A DNA stretch of 64,000 nt from Thermoproteota archaeon (lineage in GTDB: Archaea; Thermoproteota; Thermoprotei_A; Sulfolobales; NBVN01): assembly GCA_030550455.1 (NCBI GenBank), contig JAUQPH010000002.1, forward strand, positions 1 to 64,000, read 5' to 3'. The translations under genes and the position numbers were made by a program. Positions within the stretch are counted from its first letter, which is position 1; each line of letters begins with the position of its first letter. The notes under the pieces are model-generated. The model saw nothing but the letters and a program-made list of their open reading frames with translations. It had not been told where the DNA came from and did not search any database. Shown here one piece after another: positions 1 through 8,660 of this stretch.

Positions 1-1070
1 TCTTCTAACCTGCTTCCACACCTGGGGCACGTTGATGATGTCTTCATCGGGTTAACGTAGCTAACCAACAATCCTCTCTCTAATGCTTCGTATCCTATGG
101 TGAACTGCATTCTTCTGTAGAACCATAGGGATAGCTTCTTGTTGAATGAGTTACTTCTATTCACGTTACTCCTGAGTTTATTTAAGTTCTCTAAGACTAC
201 GATAGAGCTATACCTACTAGTAAGTTCTGCTATAGAGTCTCCAATCTTGTGTACGTAGTCCCAAGCTATACTCCTGATCCTCTCACCATGTCTTCTAATC
301 GCTCTCCTAACACCTCTGACGAACCTCCATGACCTAGAGTACTTTCTCTGTATTCTCTCGATCCATATCCTATGCGTTAATACCTTCCTAAGAGGTGTTT
401 CAAGACGTTTGAGCCTGATTACCCTCCCACTAGGTGTGAATACTGCTAGAGTAACGTTATCGAAGTTAACATCGATAGTCATTACGGTTTTAGTTTTTCT
501 TGGTTTAACTACTCTCCTGAAGTAAACCGATACATAAACATTGTCTTCAACTACCTTCACAGCTATCTCGTAGTTACTCCACTCTTTGTATTTCTCTATT
601 CTCTCAGTAGATGTCAGCAGTCTTAGCTTAACCTCCCTACCATTGTGTATCTTTAGGATAAGCATTCTGCTCTCTAGGTCCAGCCTGTAGTCGTACTTAT
701 CTACTCTAGCTGTTAGTTTTCTTAGAACTGGCTTCCTACCACCGCTCTTCTTACAAGCTTTAACAACTGCTTTAGCGTAAACGTAGATCTGCTTAACGTG
801 GTGTGCTCTAAAACTGTGTTTTCTCAATTCGTTGTAGAACATCATGTGTAGAGTTTTAATTGATGGTACCTTGTTTAAACTCCACAGGTTGTTCACAACG
901 AATTGTACAGCATCACGGTAGAGCTTCAGGAACTCAACTAATGCACCGTGGTCATCACTACCCTCGGGGAGAGCCCTCACCTTAAGAGCTTCAACGAGCT
1001 CTCCACCCCTCACTGAGTAGCTCACCACATCCAAGACTCTAGAGTTTAGTTTATAATCTTTTCTCTCCAT
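1..1070 (-). CDS. tnpB: TnpB / IS200-IS605 OrfB-like RNA-guided nuclease, C-terminus cut by window edge
   Basis: Hand translation from ATG at 1070: MERKDYKLNSRVLDVVSYSV...TIDVNFDNVTLAVFTPSGRVIRL (RuvC-I-like)...SIVVLENLNKLRSN (RuvC-II-like)...YVNPMKTSSTCPRCGSRLE (zinc ribbon). Open to the window start. Confidence 0.9.
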   Translation of the reverse strand, partial: MERKDYKLNSRVLDVVSYSVRGGELVEALKVRALPEGSDDHGALVEFLKLYRDAVQFVVNNLWSLNKVPSIKTLHMMFYNELRKHSFRAHHVKQIYVYAKAVVKACKKSGGRKPVLRKLTARVDKYDYRLDLESRMLILKIHNGREVKLRLLTSTERIEKYKEWSNYEIAVKVVEDNVYVSVYFRRVVKPRKTKTVMTIDVNFDNVTLAVFTPSGRVIRLKRLETPLRKVLTHRIWIERIQRKYSRSWRFVRGVRRAIRRHGERIRSIAWDYVHKIGDSIAELTSRYSSIVVLENLNKLRSNVNRSNSFNKKLSLWFYRRMQFTIGYEALERGLLVSYVNPMKTSSTCPRCGSRLE

Positions 1071-1090
1071 ATCTTTATAGGTGGATATAC

Positions 1091-1234
1091 ATGGCTAGAG
1101 TCGAGATGGTTAGATGTAGCATCATTAAGTATAGGAGAGGAGACTACGTTCTCTACCCACTAGGAAGAGACAAAGAAAAGATAAAACATCTACACGGAAA
1201 AGAAGTATACGTGCTAATCATAGCAGAAGAATAA
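1091..1234 (+). CDS. 47-aa transposon-associated small protein, divergent from tnpB (DUF2080-like?)
   Basis: ORF MARVEMVRCSIIKYRRGDYVLYPLGRDKEKIKHLHGKEVYVLIIAEE between the tnpB start and the element left end; below the ORF-track length cutoff. Confidence 0.5.
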   Translation: MARVEMVRCSIIKYRRGDYVLYPLGRDKEKIKHLHGKEVYVLIIAEE

Positions 1235-1249
1235 CATCACCTAATACAA

Positions 1250-1284
1250 ACCTATATGAAAACCGAAACAGTTGCGTGAGGCGA
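1250..1284 (-). repeat. Left-end sequence of the TnpB element, shared with a downstream MITE copy
   Basis: tatgaaaaccgaaacagttgcgtgaggc is almost identical to tatgaaaaccgaaacagttgcgcgaggc at 33651-33678. Confidence 0.7.
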
Positions 1285-1352
1285 ACTTCCATTAGCTTAG
1301 TTTATTTGTTGCGGTATACTTGTTAAATTTAAGAGCTCCACTCATCGTTGAG

Positions 1353-2279
1353 CTACATATGCGACCTCTCCTCTTCTGTAGCTCTACCTCGGTCAGGGAT
1401 TAGCAGCCATGTTATCTTCGATTCATCAAGGTTTACTATCGAGTTGCCGTAGGTGTTAAGAGCGATAGTTCCCTCTAGGTGTAGTAGTGTCCCTACCGGG
1501 AGTTCTACAAACCTTAGTCTATGAGTGAGTAGATGTACGTGCTTGTCGACTAAAACTGAAGCCCTTACTACGTCAGCTCTCAGGATAGCTGGGGTTCTAT
1601 AGTCGCTCTCAACTACTTTAACGACTAGTTCAGCTTTTTTAAGGTCTTCATAGGGACCGAGAAACTTCTTTAATCGACCACAATCTATTATCCTTATGGT
1701 TACCCTTTTTCTCTTGTACATACCCTGAAGATACTTTTTTGTAATCAACTCTGCGTGCTTCTTTAGCTCGAGAGACTCCGATACCTCTATTACTTCACGA
1801 ATCGCCTCATCGAAGTCTAAGTGTTTAAGCACCCCTTGGGAATATAAAGATGATACCTTATCGTAAGCATCTGGGCTGCTCGAGCAGTGTATATCCACAT
1901 CTGACTCAGCACTACTATAGCCACCTAAGTTTGACCCAGCTATCCCGCAATTTAACCCTAGAGAATCGAAAGTTTGAAGAAGCTGCTGCAAGAAGGTATT
2001 ACTGCAGTTCCGTCCTTCGATAGACCATCTACGCACCTCAAACACGTCTCTCTTCGGGACTATTGGAACATCTCTGCCTATCTCAGGAAGATTCTTGATG
2101 TAGTGGAGGTAATACCTATTAATCAGCTCCTCAACTTCAACAACTCGTTTAAGCTTTTTACCATCTACTACCCTAGGTATAGCGACGAAACCCTCAAGAG
2201 GGTGTACACAACCTTTTACTACCCACACACTCCCGTCTTTATGTTTTATTATGTCGCCTTCAGTTAGTTGTCCCGTCAT
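1353..2279 (-). CDS. Predicted nucleotidyltransferase-fold protein
   Basis: 308 aa with GSNLGGYSSAESDVDI, a GS..G...SDxD nucleotidyltransferase signature. Confidence 0.6.
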   Translation of the reverse strand: MTGQLTEGDIIKHKDGSVWVVKGCVHPLEGFVAIPRVVDGKKLKRVVEVEELINRYYLHYIKNLPEIGRDVPIVPKRDVFEVRRWSIEGRNCSNTFLQQLLQTFDSLGLNCGIAGSNLGGYSSAESDVDIHCSSSPDAYDKVSSLYSQGVLKHLDFDEAIREVIEVSESLELKKHAELITKKYLQGMYKRKRVTIRIIDCGRLKKFLGPYEDLKKAELVVKVVESDYRTPAILRADVVRASVLVDKHVHLLTHRLRFVELPVGTLLHLEGTIALNTYGNSIVNLDESKITWLLIPDRGRATEEERSHM

Positions 2280-2310
2280 GGTTTTGCGACCTTGATTTTA
2301 GTGCGATGAG

Positions 2311-2368
2311 CGTTCAGCCAAGGATAGCTAGTTCACCTGTCTCACTTCGGCTCTTCTTCATCACCATA
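2311..2368 (-). ncRNA. C/D-box sRNA (double guide for 23S domain V)
   Basis: TATGGTGATGAAGAAGAGCCGAAGTGAGACAGGTGAACTAGCTATCCTTGGCTGAACG: C box GTGATGA, 12-nt guide, degenerate D' GTGA and C' GTGAACT, 12-nt guide, D box CTGA. Guides match 23S antisense at 10396-10405 (GAAGAGCCGA) and 10461-10469 (TATCCTTGG). Confidence 0.82.
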
Positions 2369-2418
2369 AAGCTACATTGTTTAAAAGTTAAAAACAGTAT
2401 ATCGAGAATTGCTGAGCG

Positions 2419-3630
2419 CTATACGCCTAAGGATTCTACAAACTCTTTAATTCTCTCCGCACCTTCCTCAATTAGCTTGGCGTCGACTGCGAAACTAAGC
2501 CTTATGAAGTCCTTGCCAGCCTTATCTGGGAACGCTGTTCCAGGTAAAGTGACTACGTACTTAGTGTAGAGTAGCTTCTCAACGAACTCTTCAACAGTGA
2601 GTCCAGCTGAGTCGAGCACCTTCCTAATCCTCGGAAAGATGTAAAACGCTCCAGTGCTTGGCCACACCTCAAAGCCTTTTATCTCACTTAGCTTTCTAGC
2701 GATAACGTCTCTACGGTACTGGAAGAGCCTTATCATCTCTCTAACGGGCTCCCAAGGTCCCTTTAGTGCCGCTATAGCTGCCTTCTGAGCGAACGACACA
2801 GGACAAGACCATATGTTTACAGCTAACCTAGTCAGCTTTGTTGCTACTTCCTCTCTAACGACTAGGTAGCCCAGTCTCCACCCGGTCATCGAGAACGTCT
2901 TAGAAAAGCCATTTATGTAGAGTAAGTGGTCTCTCCAGTCACTGAAAGTTAGAAATGACCTAAACGGTTGGTTATCGTAGATGAAGTTATCGTATATCTC
3001 GTCTACTAACAGCATTAAATTATGTTCTCTAGCTATCTCAAATATTCTCTCAACTTGCGATGGAGTGAAAAGCGCTCCCGTTGGGTTATGCGGGTTGTTG
3101 ACTACAATGACCTTAGTCCTAGGAGTTATCGCAGTCTCTATGGCTTCAACGTCTAGAGCAAACCCCCCGGTAGGTCCTAGCCACTTAAGCGGGACGAATA
3201 CGGGTTTAGCCCCTATAAACCTAGCTACCTCGGGGTATGCCGGGTAGGAGGGCTCGGGTACTATCACTTCGTCCCCAGGGTTTAGGTAAGCTGAAAGCGC
3301 AAGGAATATAGCACCCTTAGCACCTGGTGTCACTATTACTTCCGACGTTTTCACATCAGCCTTATATCTATCGTTTAAGTACCCGGTTATAGCCTCTCTA
3401 AGCTCCCTGATTCCGGGAGTTTCGGTATATCCTGTAAACTTAGCGTCGAGAGATTTCTTAGCTTCATCAATGATGTGTTGAAATGTTGGAATATCTGGCT
3501 GTCCTACTCCAAAGCTTATAACCTTATGGCCCGCTCTTTCGAGTTCTCGAGCTTTAGCTATATACACGAAAGCTACCTCACCTAAAAGCTCAGCAATTAT
3601 CGGCTTCATGTTAAGAGTAGGTGCCTTCAT
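2419..3630 (-). CDS. Pyridoxal-phosphate aminotransferase class I/II (aspartate aminotransferase-like)
   Basis: 403 aa; NNPHNPTGALF, INGFSKTFSMTGWRLGY PLP-lysine motif. Confidence 0.93.
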   Translation of the reverse strand: MKAPTLNMKPIIAELLGEVAFVYIAKARELERAGHKVISFGVGQPDIPTFQHIIDEAKKSLDAKFTGYTETPGIRELREAITGYLNDRYKADVKTSEVIVTPGAKGAIFLALSAYLNPGDEVIVPEPSYPAYPEVARFIGAKPVFVPLKWLGPTGGFALDVEAIETAITPRTKVIVVNNPHNPTGALFTPSQVERIFEIAREHNLMLLVDEIYDNFIYDNQPFRSFLTFSDWRDHLLYINGFSKTFSMTGWRLGYLVVREEVATKLTRLAVNIWSCPVSFAQKAAIAALKGPWEPVREMIRLFQYRRDVIARKLSEIKGFEVWPSTGAFYIFPRIRKVLDSAGLTVEEFVEKLLYTKYVVTLPGTAFPDKAGKDFIRLSFAVDAKLIEEGAERIKEFVESLGV

Positions 3631-3763
3631 AGACTACCTCCATCACTAGATTACCCCTAAGCTATAAAAAGCCGTTTCATTACAGAACACAGAACTATAT
3701 GAGAGATTGCTCAGCCTTGTAAGCACTTATTTCTTAACCGCAAGTATTTAACTGGAGAACCTA

Positions 3764-4774
3764 ATGAAGCCCAAAGTCTTTATAACTAGGGAGCTATTCG
3801 ATGACGTAATCGAAAAAATATCGCAGTACTACGATGTTGACGTGTGGGATAGATATCAGCAGCCTCCTTACGAAGTACTCCTCCACAAAGTCCGAGAGGT
3901 AGATGCGTTAGTATCCTTACTTACTGATAGAATAGACTGTCACCTCCTCCAGAACGCACCTAAGCTTCGTATAGTTGCTCAATACGCTGTAGGCTTCGAT
4001 AATATCGACGTAGACTGCGCTACTAAGCTAGGGATATACGTAACTAACACACCGGGAGTCCTAACGGAGTCGACTGCAGAACTCGCTTGGGCTCTAATAC
4101 TTGCTGTTAGCAGGAGGATAGTGGAGTCCGACGTGTTCGTGAGATGGGGTGAGTGGTATAGAGTTAAGACTGCGTGGCATCCCAAGATGATGTTAGGAGT
4201 AGAACTCAAGGGTAAGGTATTGGGAATCATAGGACTCGGTAGGATAGGTAGGCGTGTAGCTGAGATAGGATCTCGAGGTTTCGGGATGAAAGTCATATAC
4301 TACGACGTTACTAGAAACTACGAAGCTGAGAGAGAGCTAGGGGTAGAGTTCAGGGAGCTACCTGAGCTACTTAAAGAAGCAGACGTAGTATCTATACACG
4401 TACCCCTCACTCAAGAAACTAGGCACTTAATAAACGAGGAAACGCTTAAACTTATGAAGAGATCTGCCATTTTAGTAAACACCTCAAGAGGAGCTGTAGT
4501 AGACACAGAGGCCCTCGTAAAGGCCTTAAGAGATGGTTGGATAGCAGGTGCTGGATTAGACGTCTTCGAGGAAGAACCACTAAACCCGAACCATCCCTTA
4601 ACAGCTCTAAAGAATGTTGTGATAGTACCCCACATAGGAAGTGCGACATATGAAGCAAGACACGCTATGGCGGAAGCAGTCGCCAATAACCTGATATCCT
4701 TCTACAAGGGGCAGATTCCACCCAACCTAGTTAACGCAAGCGTAATCAACCAGAGAGCACCCGGCTTTAGGTAG
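3764..4774 (+). CDS. D-2-hydroxyacid dehydrogenase (glyoxylate/hydroxypyruvate reductase-like)
   Basis: 336 aa; GLGRIGRRVAEIGSRGFGMKVIYYD Rossmann motif, VNTSRGAVVDTEAL, VVIVPHIGSATYEAR. Confidence 0.92.
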   Translation: MKPKVFITRELFDDVIEKISQYYDVDVWDRYQQPPYEVLLHKVREVDALVSLLTDRIDCHLLQNAPKLRIVAQYAVGFDNIDVDCATKLGIYVTNTPGVLTESTAELAWALILAVSRRIVESDVFVRWGEWYRVKTAWHPKMMLGVELKGKVLGIIGLGRIGRRVAEIGSRGFGMKVIYYDVTRNYEAERELGVEFRELPELLKEADVVSIHVPLTQETRHLINEETLKLMKRSAILVNTSRGAVVDTEALVKALRDGWIAGAGLDVFEEEPLNPNHPLTALKNVVIVPHIGSATYEARHAMAEAVANNLISFYKGQIPPNLVNASVINQRAPGFR

Positions 4775-5180
4775 GAACCAGCTCTACAGTTAGCTCCTCC
4801 AGTTCACCTTTTTCTTTAAGGATCCACGCTTTCACCGAACAATCTAGTTCGTCAACGATTATCCACGGAATCGGCCAGAGTCTCATGCCCTCTACGTCCA
4901 GCGAACTCGGTGAAGTTCCTTGTCTATGTGTGTGTACTAGGGCAACAACTTCGTATCCTCCGAGCTCGGAATACTTAAAAGCCTCAATTATGGCAACCGG
5001 GTCTAGGTAAAACTCGTTGACCTCTTCAGACAGATTCTCACCTATAATTATATCTTCGACAAGTACTCGCCCACCTTCACTAAAACCTATACCAAAACCA
5101 ACAACTTCTTTTCCGTAACGTTCCGCTAAACTACATACGATATTTACGAGGTGTTTAGGCAGTGCTACCAGAGAGACTAT
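4767..5180 (-). CDS. JAMM/MPN+ metalloprotease-like protein, non-canonical start
   Basis: Hand translation ending at TAA 4767-4769: ...LPKHLVNIVCSLAERYGKEVVGFGIG...YEVVALVHTHRQGTSPSSLDVEGMRLWPIPWIIVDE... HxH...S..D JAMM-like motif. No in-frame ATG/GTG/TTG at the N-terminus; start placed at ATA 5178-5180. Confidence 0.72.
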   Translation of the reverse strand: MVSLVALPKHLVNIVCSLAERYGKEVVGFGIGFSEGGRVLVEDIIIGENLSEEVNEFYLDPVAIIEAFKYSELGGYEVVALVHTHRQGTSPSSLDVEGMRLWPIPWIIVDELDCSVKAWILKEKGELEELTVELVPT

Positions 5181-5184
5181 GGCC

Positions 5185-5439
5185 TTACCCCACTTTAGAG
5201 AGGGCCCTCCTGATGTCGAGAGGTAAATCTTTGTACTCTATTACGACTTCTTTCACGTCTTTAAACGAAGAATGCTCTAGTAAGTCCCACTCCTCTTCTC
5301 TATCTCCTACTGAGTACTTACCCTTAAGTGAGCTATGTAGAACTAAGAACCTTCCACGAGGAGTAGATACAACCTCGCAGATTCCTTCCTTTCCTCCTTT
5401 TCTAAACCTGTAAACAGCTTCTCTAGTCGCTTTGAGCAT
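5185..5439 (-). CDS. Small conserved-looking hypothetical protein upstream of the JAMM gene
   Basis: 84 aa, compatible start, 4 nt from the proposed JAMM start. Confidence 0.6.
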   Translation of the reverse strand: MLKATREAVYRFRKGGKEGICEVVSTPRGRFLVLHSSLKGKYSVGDREEEWDLLEHSSFKDVKEVVIEYKDLPLDIRRALSKVG

Positions 5440-5499
5440 ACCGACCCCACCCTACGTTGGTGCTTAAAATAAAAGCATTGAAGTAGAAACCAAGGTGAA

Positions 5500-5558
5500 G
5501 CCGATGATGTGTACCCGGCAAGTAGGTAGCGATGCCTTATCAGTGTTACTCTGAGGTC
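5500..5558 (+). ncRNA. C/D-box sRNA (guide for 23S rRNA)
   Basis: ATGATGT C box 5504-5510, guide GTACCCGGCAAG 5511-5522, D box CTGA 5551-5554; D'/C' degenerate. TACCCGGCAAG is identical over 11 nt to 23S antisense at 10957-10967. Confidence 0.65.
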
Positions 5559-5902
5559 GTAACGTCGCGGTGTTGGTCTTCTCTACAATACTCTCTGATG
5601 AAAGCTGATATCTCTTCGTATAGTTCCTCCGGATTAATTGAGCACTCTATTTCTTTAACTATGTAAGATATAGACCTAAGCACTCCAAGGACTTCCGCAC
5701 CTTCGATAACCACTTTTTTCCCGGACGGTAGAGTGATCTCTTCGGAGTAACACACCCTATCTTTGCCGACGGAAATGCTCTTATCGCAACCAAAGCAGTA
5801 CGGTAAGCTCGGTATATCTCCTATGGCGTGCGGCTCTTCAGAGCAAACTAAAACTACTTTAAGGAAGTCTCGCACTACGTACTCCTTATAATAGGCGCAC
5901 AC
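5546..5902 (-). CDS. Hypothetical protein
   Basis: 118-aa ORF in a same-strand run; one CFGC motif. Confidence 0.55.
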   Translation of the reverse strand: MCAYYKEYVVRDFLKVVLVCSEEPHAIGDIPSLPYCFGCDKSISVGKDRVCYSEEITLPSGKKVVIEGAEVLGVLRSISYIVKEIECSINPEELYEEISAFIREYCREDQHRDVTTSE

Positions 5903-5920
5903 TCTAGGAGCACCGACTTT

Positions 5921-6859
5921 CTACTCCGAAGACTGCCTCTCACTAGAGCTCCTGCCAGCACTAATTGAGCGAACTATGGTTGTTAGACCTGTTACTAGCT
6001 CCATTGGTAGTACTATCTTTGTTGCTGGACTCTCGGCTATCTTAGATATAGCCTCTAGGTACTGGAGGAATAGCGTATTGGAACTAACTTTCGATGCTGC
6101 CTCGTTTATTAACTCTAAAGACCTCGATATACCCTCAGCTCTCAAGATAGCTGCTTGTCTATCTCCTTCAGCTTTCTTTATTTGGGACTCTCTATATCCT
6201 TCCGCTTCGAGTATAGCCGCCTGCTTCTTACCGTCGGCTTCTAATATCATGGCTCTTCTATTTCTCTCCGCAGCCATTTGCTTTATCATTGCTTCCTGGA
6301 CGTCCCTTGGAGGCTTTATCTCCTTTATCTCAACTGAAGTTACCTTTATTCCCCACCTATCCGTAATCTCGTCTAGCTTCGCTCTCAAGGTGCTATTGAT
6401 GTACTCTCTCCTAGCTAAGACGTCGTCGAGGAGGAGGTCCCCAACTACTGCTCTAAGAGTAGTCATGGCTATGCCGGTCGATGCCGTAACGTAGTTGCTA
6501 ACCGAGGTTACCGCAAGGGCCGGGTCGAATACCTTGATGTAGACAAGTAGGTCTATATCTACCGGTGCGTTATCTTTCGTTATACACGTTTGTGGTGGGA
6601 TGTCTATTACAAACTCCCTAAGGTCTACCTTGATCGCGCTATCTATTATAGGGACAAGAACCACTAGCCCGGGGCCCTTAACACCTATCATTCTACCGAG
6701 CCTAAAAACTACTAACCTCTCGTACTCAGGTACTATTCTGACGCTTCTGGCGATAATCGATACTATAACTATCACTACTATAGCTAAGACTATCAAGGTA
6801 AATAGATCCAAACGCTCACCCAAGTAATTTGTGAAACCTAAATAAATAGTGCCTGACAA
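5921..6859 (-). CDS. SPFH/stomatin-like (slipin) membrane protein
   Basis: 312 aa; N-terminal TM, RIVPEYERLVVFRLGRMIGVKGPGLVVLVPIID, DLREFVIDIPPQTCITKDNAPVDID. Confidence 0.93.
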   Translation of the reverse strand: MSGTIYLGFTNYLGERLDLFTLIVLAIVVIVIVSIIARSVRIVPEYERLVVFRLGRMIGVKGPGLVVLVPIIDSAIKVDLREFVIDIPPQTCITKDNAPVDIDLLVYIKVFDPALAVTSVSNYVTASTGIAMTTLRAVVGDLLLDDVLARREYINSTLRAKLDEITDRWGIKVTSVEIKEIKPPRDVQEAMIKQMAAERNRRAMILEADGKKQAAILEAEGYRESQIKKAEGDRQAAILRAEGISRSLELINEAASKVSSNTLFLQYLEAISKIAESPATKIVLPMELVTGLTTIVRSISAGRSSSERQSSE

Positions 6860-6987
6860 ATCAAATACCCGATATAGACAAAGAGACTGACGACATCGAA
6901 CACCTCAGCAACTAACTGAAGGTAGACTGCTCAGCCTCCCTAGCAGGGCATCTTCACATGCTTCCAGCTTTGGTACTAACTGCTGTT

Positions 6988-8211
6988 CTACTGTTCGCGC
7001 TTTTCTGAAACACTCTCAACGTACAGGAAAAGTCCTCTTACGTCTTTAACAACAACTCGGCTGCCTGCGGGGATCGTGTTACTGATCGAATAGGCCGACC
7101 ATTCCTCTCCTCTAACGTGAACTACTCCAGGAGTTGCTGGTCCTACGTCTGTTTTAGCTATCCCTATAGAGCCTACGAGAACCTCCTTGAGTTTAGGCTT
7201 TCTGAGTCTAGTGGTTTGAGCTGCTTTAAAAACTATGAAGCCTAGGAAAGCTCCTAGAAATCCGAGCGATATAGCGACTCCGACTACTGAGGGCTCTATC
7301 GTAGGGACAGGTCTCCCTCTTAAGCTCGTGTACAATCCTAGAGTGAGCAATATGAGGCCAGCTATCCCGAAGCCTTGGAGTCCGGGGCTCATGAATTCTA
7401 CAAGCACTAATACAGCACCGGAAAGCATTAGGGTTAGTACGAGAAGGTCTGGTGGTATTATGTTCATACCATAGAGAGCTGCTGCTATTAGTAGTACACC
7501 AGCTACGGCGTATCCCTGAAACCCTGTTACTAGTACTTCAGCTATAATTAGAAAAACCCCAAGGCTGAAGGCGATCGAAGAGATCAGAGGGTCGGATATT
7601 ACGGAGAGAACTCTATCCCAGAGATCTTTTCTAAATATCTTACTGGGCTCCGGAGCTCCTAAGTCTCTAACTACGTCATCTAAAGAGAGAGCTTTCTCAG
7701 CTAGTCCGAGTGCTGTAGCTTCTTCATCTGTTAGAGTTAGAGCTTCAGTTACAAATCTCACGACTATATCTACCTTTGTTTCGTTTCCGTAAGCTCTCCA
7801 AGCTAGAGCCCTAAAGCGGGAAGCCACGTAGTTCACTGCCTTAGGGTCGTCGGGATAGGGTCTGGCAGCACCTATCACGGAGCCAGGCGCCATGTAGATT
7901 CTGCCGCACGCTACTGCTACGAGCGCTGCGGCTGAAGTAGCCTTCCCACCGGGTGGTACGTAAGCAGCACACTCTACACCACGAGTGACTAAGAGCTCTG
8001 CTATACTATCAGCAGAATATACGTATCCCCCATAGCTGTTTAAATAGAGAACTAGAAGCCCATTCGATGGCAGTCTCTCGATGGCTCTTTGAACAAGAGA
8101 TACAGTCCCACCATCGACTATATCAGTGACCTCGACTACTATAGTCTCAGTATACTCGTTGAGCGACAAAGCTATGAGCATTAGTAGTAGAAACATCAGA
8201 TACGATCTCAC
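6988..8211 (-). CDS. NfeD / stomatin-operon ClpP-class serine protease
   Basis: 407 aa; signal peptide, ClpP-class domain (LNSYGGYVYSADSIAELL, GKATSAAALVAVACGRIYMAPGSVIGAA), TM block, C-terminal OB-like domain; next to the SPFH gene. Confidence 0.92.
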   Translation of the reverse strand: MRSYLMFLLLMLIALSLNEYTETIVVEVTDIVDGGTVSLVQRAIERLPSNGLLVLYLNSYGGYVYSADSIAELLVTRGVECAAYVPPGGKATSAAALVAVACGRIYMAPGSVIGAARPYPDDPKAVNYVASRFRALAWRAYGNETKVDIVVRFVTEALTLTDEEATALGLAEKALSLDDVVRDLGAPEPSKIFRKDLWDRVLSVISDPLISSIAFSLGVFLIIAEVLVTGFQGYAVAGVLLIAAALYGMNIIPPDLLVLTLMLSGAVLVLVEFMSPGLQGFGIAGLILLTLGLYTSLRGRPVPTIEPSVVGVAISLGFLGAFLGFIVFKAAQTTRLRKPKLKEVLVGSIGIAKTDVGPATPGVVHVRGEEWSAYSISNTIPAGSRVVVKDVRGLFLYVESVSEKREQ

Positions 8212-8395
8212 GCTCCACCCTAAGTTTATTCTTGAGACAGCATATATTTATGTACGGAGTTCTCTTGAAGCCTCATGGCGGGAATATGAGCCCCCATCAG
8301 GGGGTTACGTTTCAGCGTAGAGCCAGCTCCGAGGTTTGAAGTTCTGAGGGAACCTTAGTGGTCTGACGCGTCGGGAGTATTCTGAAGGTCCTACG

Positions 8396-8472
<77 letters not shown>

Positions 8473-8660
8473 ACCGTCGTGTGTAGTTTTCCTCTTATGG
8501 CTTAAATCTTTTCGCCTTTGCTCACTGGTGTCTTAAGCTACAGCATTCGATCTCAGAGTGAGCGTGAGCTCATAACAGGGATAACTCGCAACAAAGTGCT
8601 TGTATTATAGAAAGACGAAAGTCTTCGGTGAGATGGTGTAATTCATGTTGAGTTTAAACC

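Noticed and set aside
1974-2569. Plus-strand track ORFs 97 aa and 87 aa
   Set aside because: Antisense to better-supported minus-strand genes and the sRNA; no family motif.
6860-6985. Possible C/D sRNA (several CTGA boxes on the minus strand)
   Set aside because: No proper RTGATGA C box and no convincing rRNA match for the guide slots.
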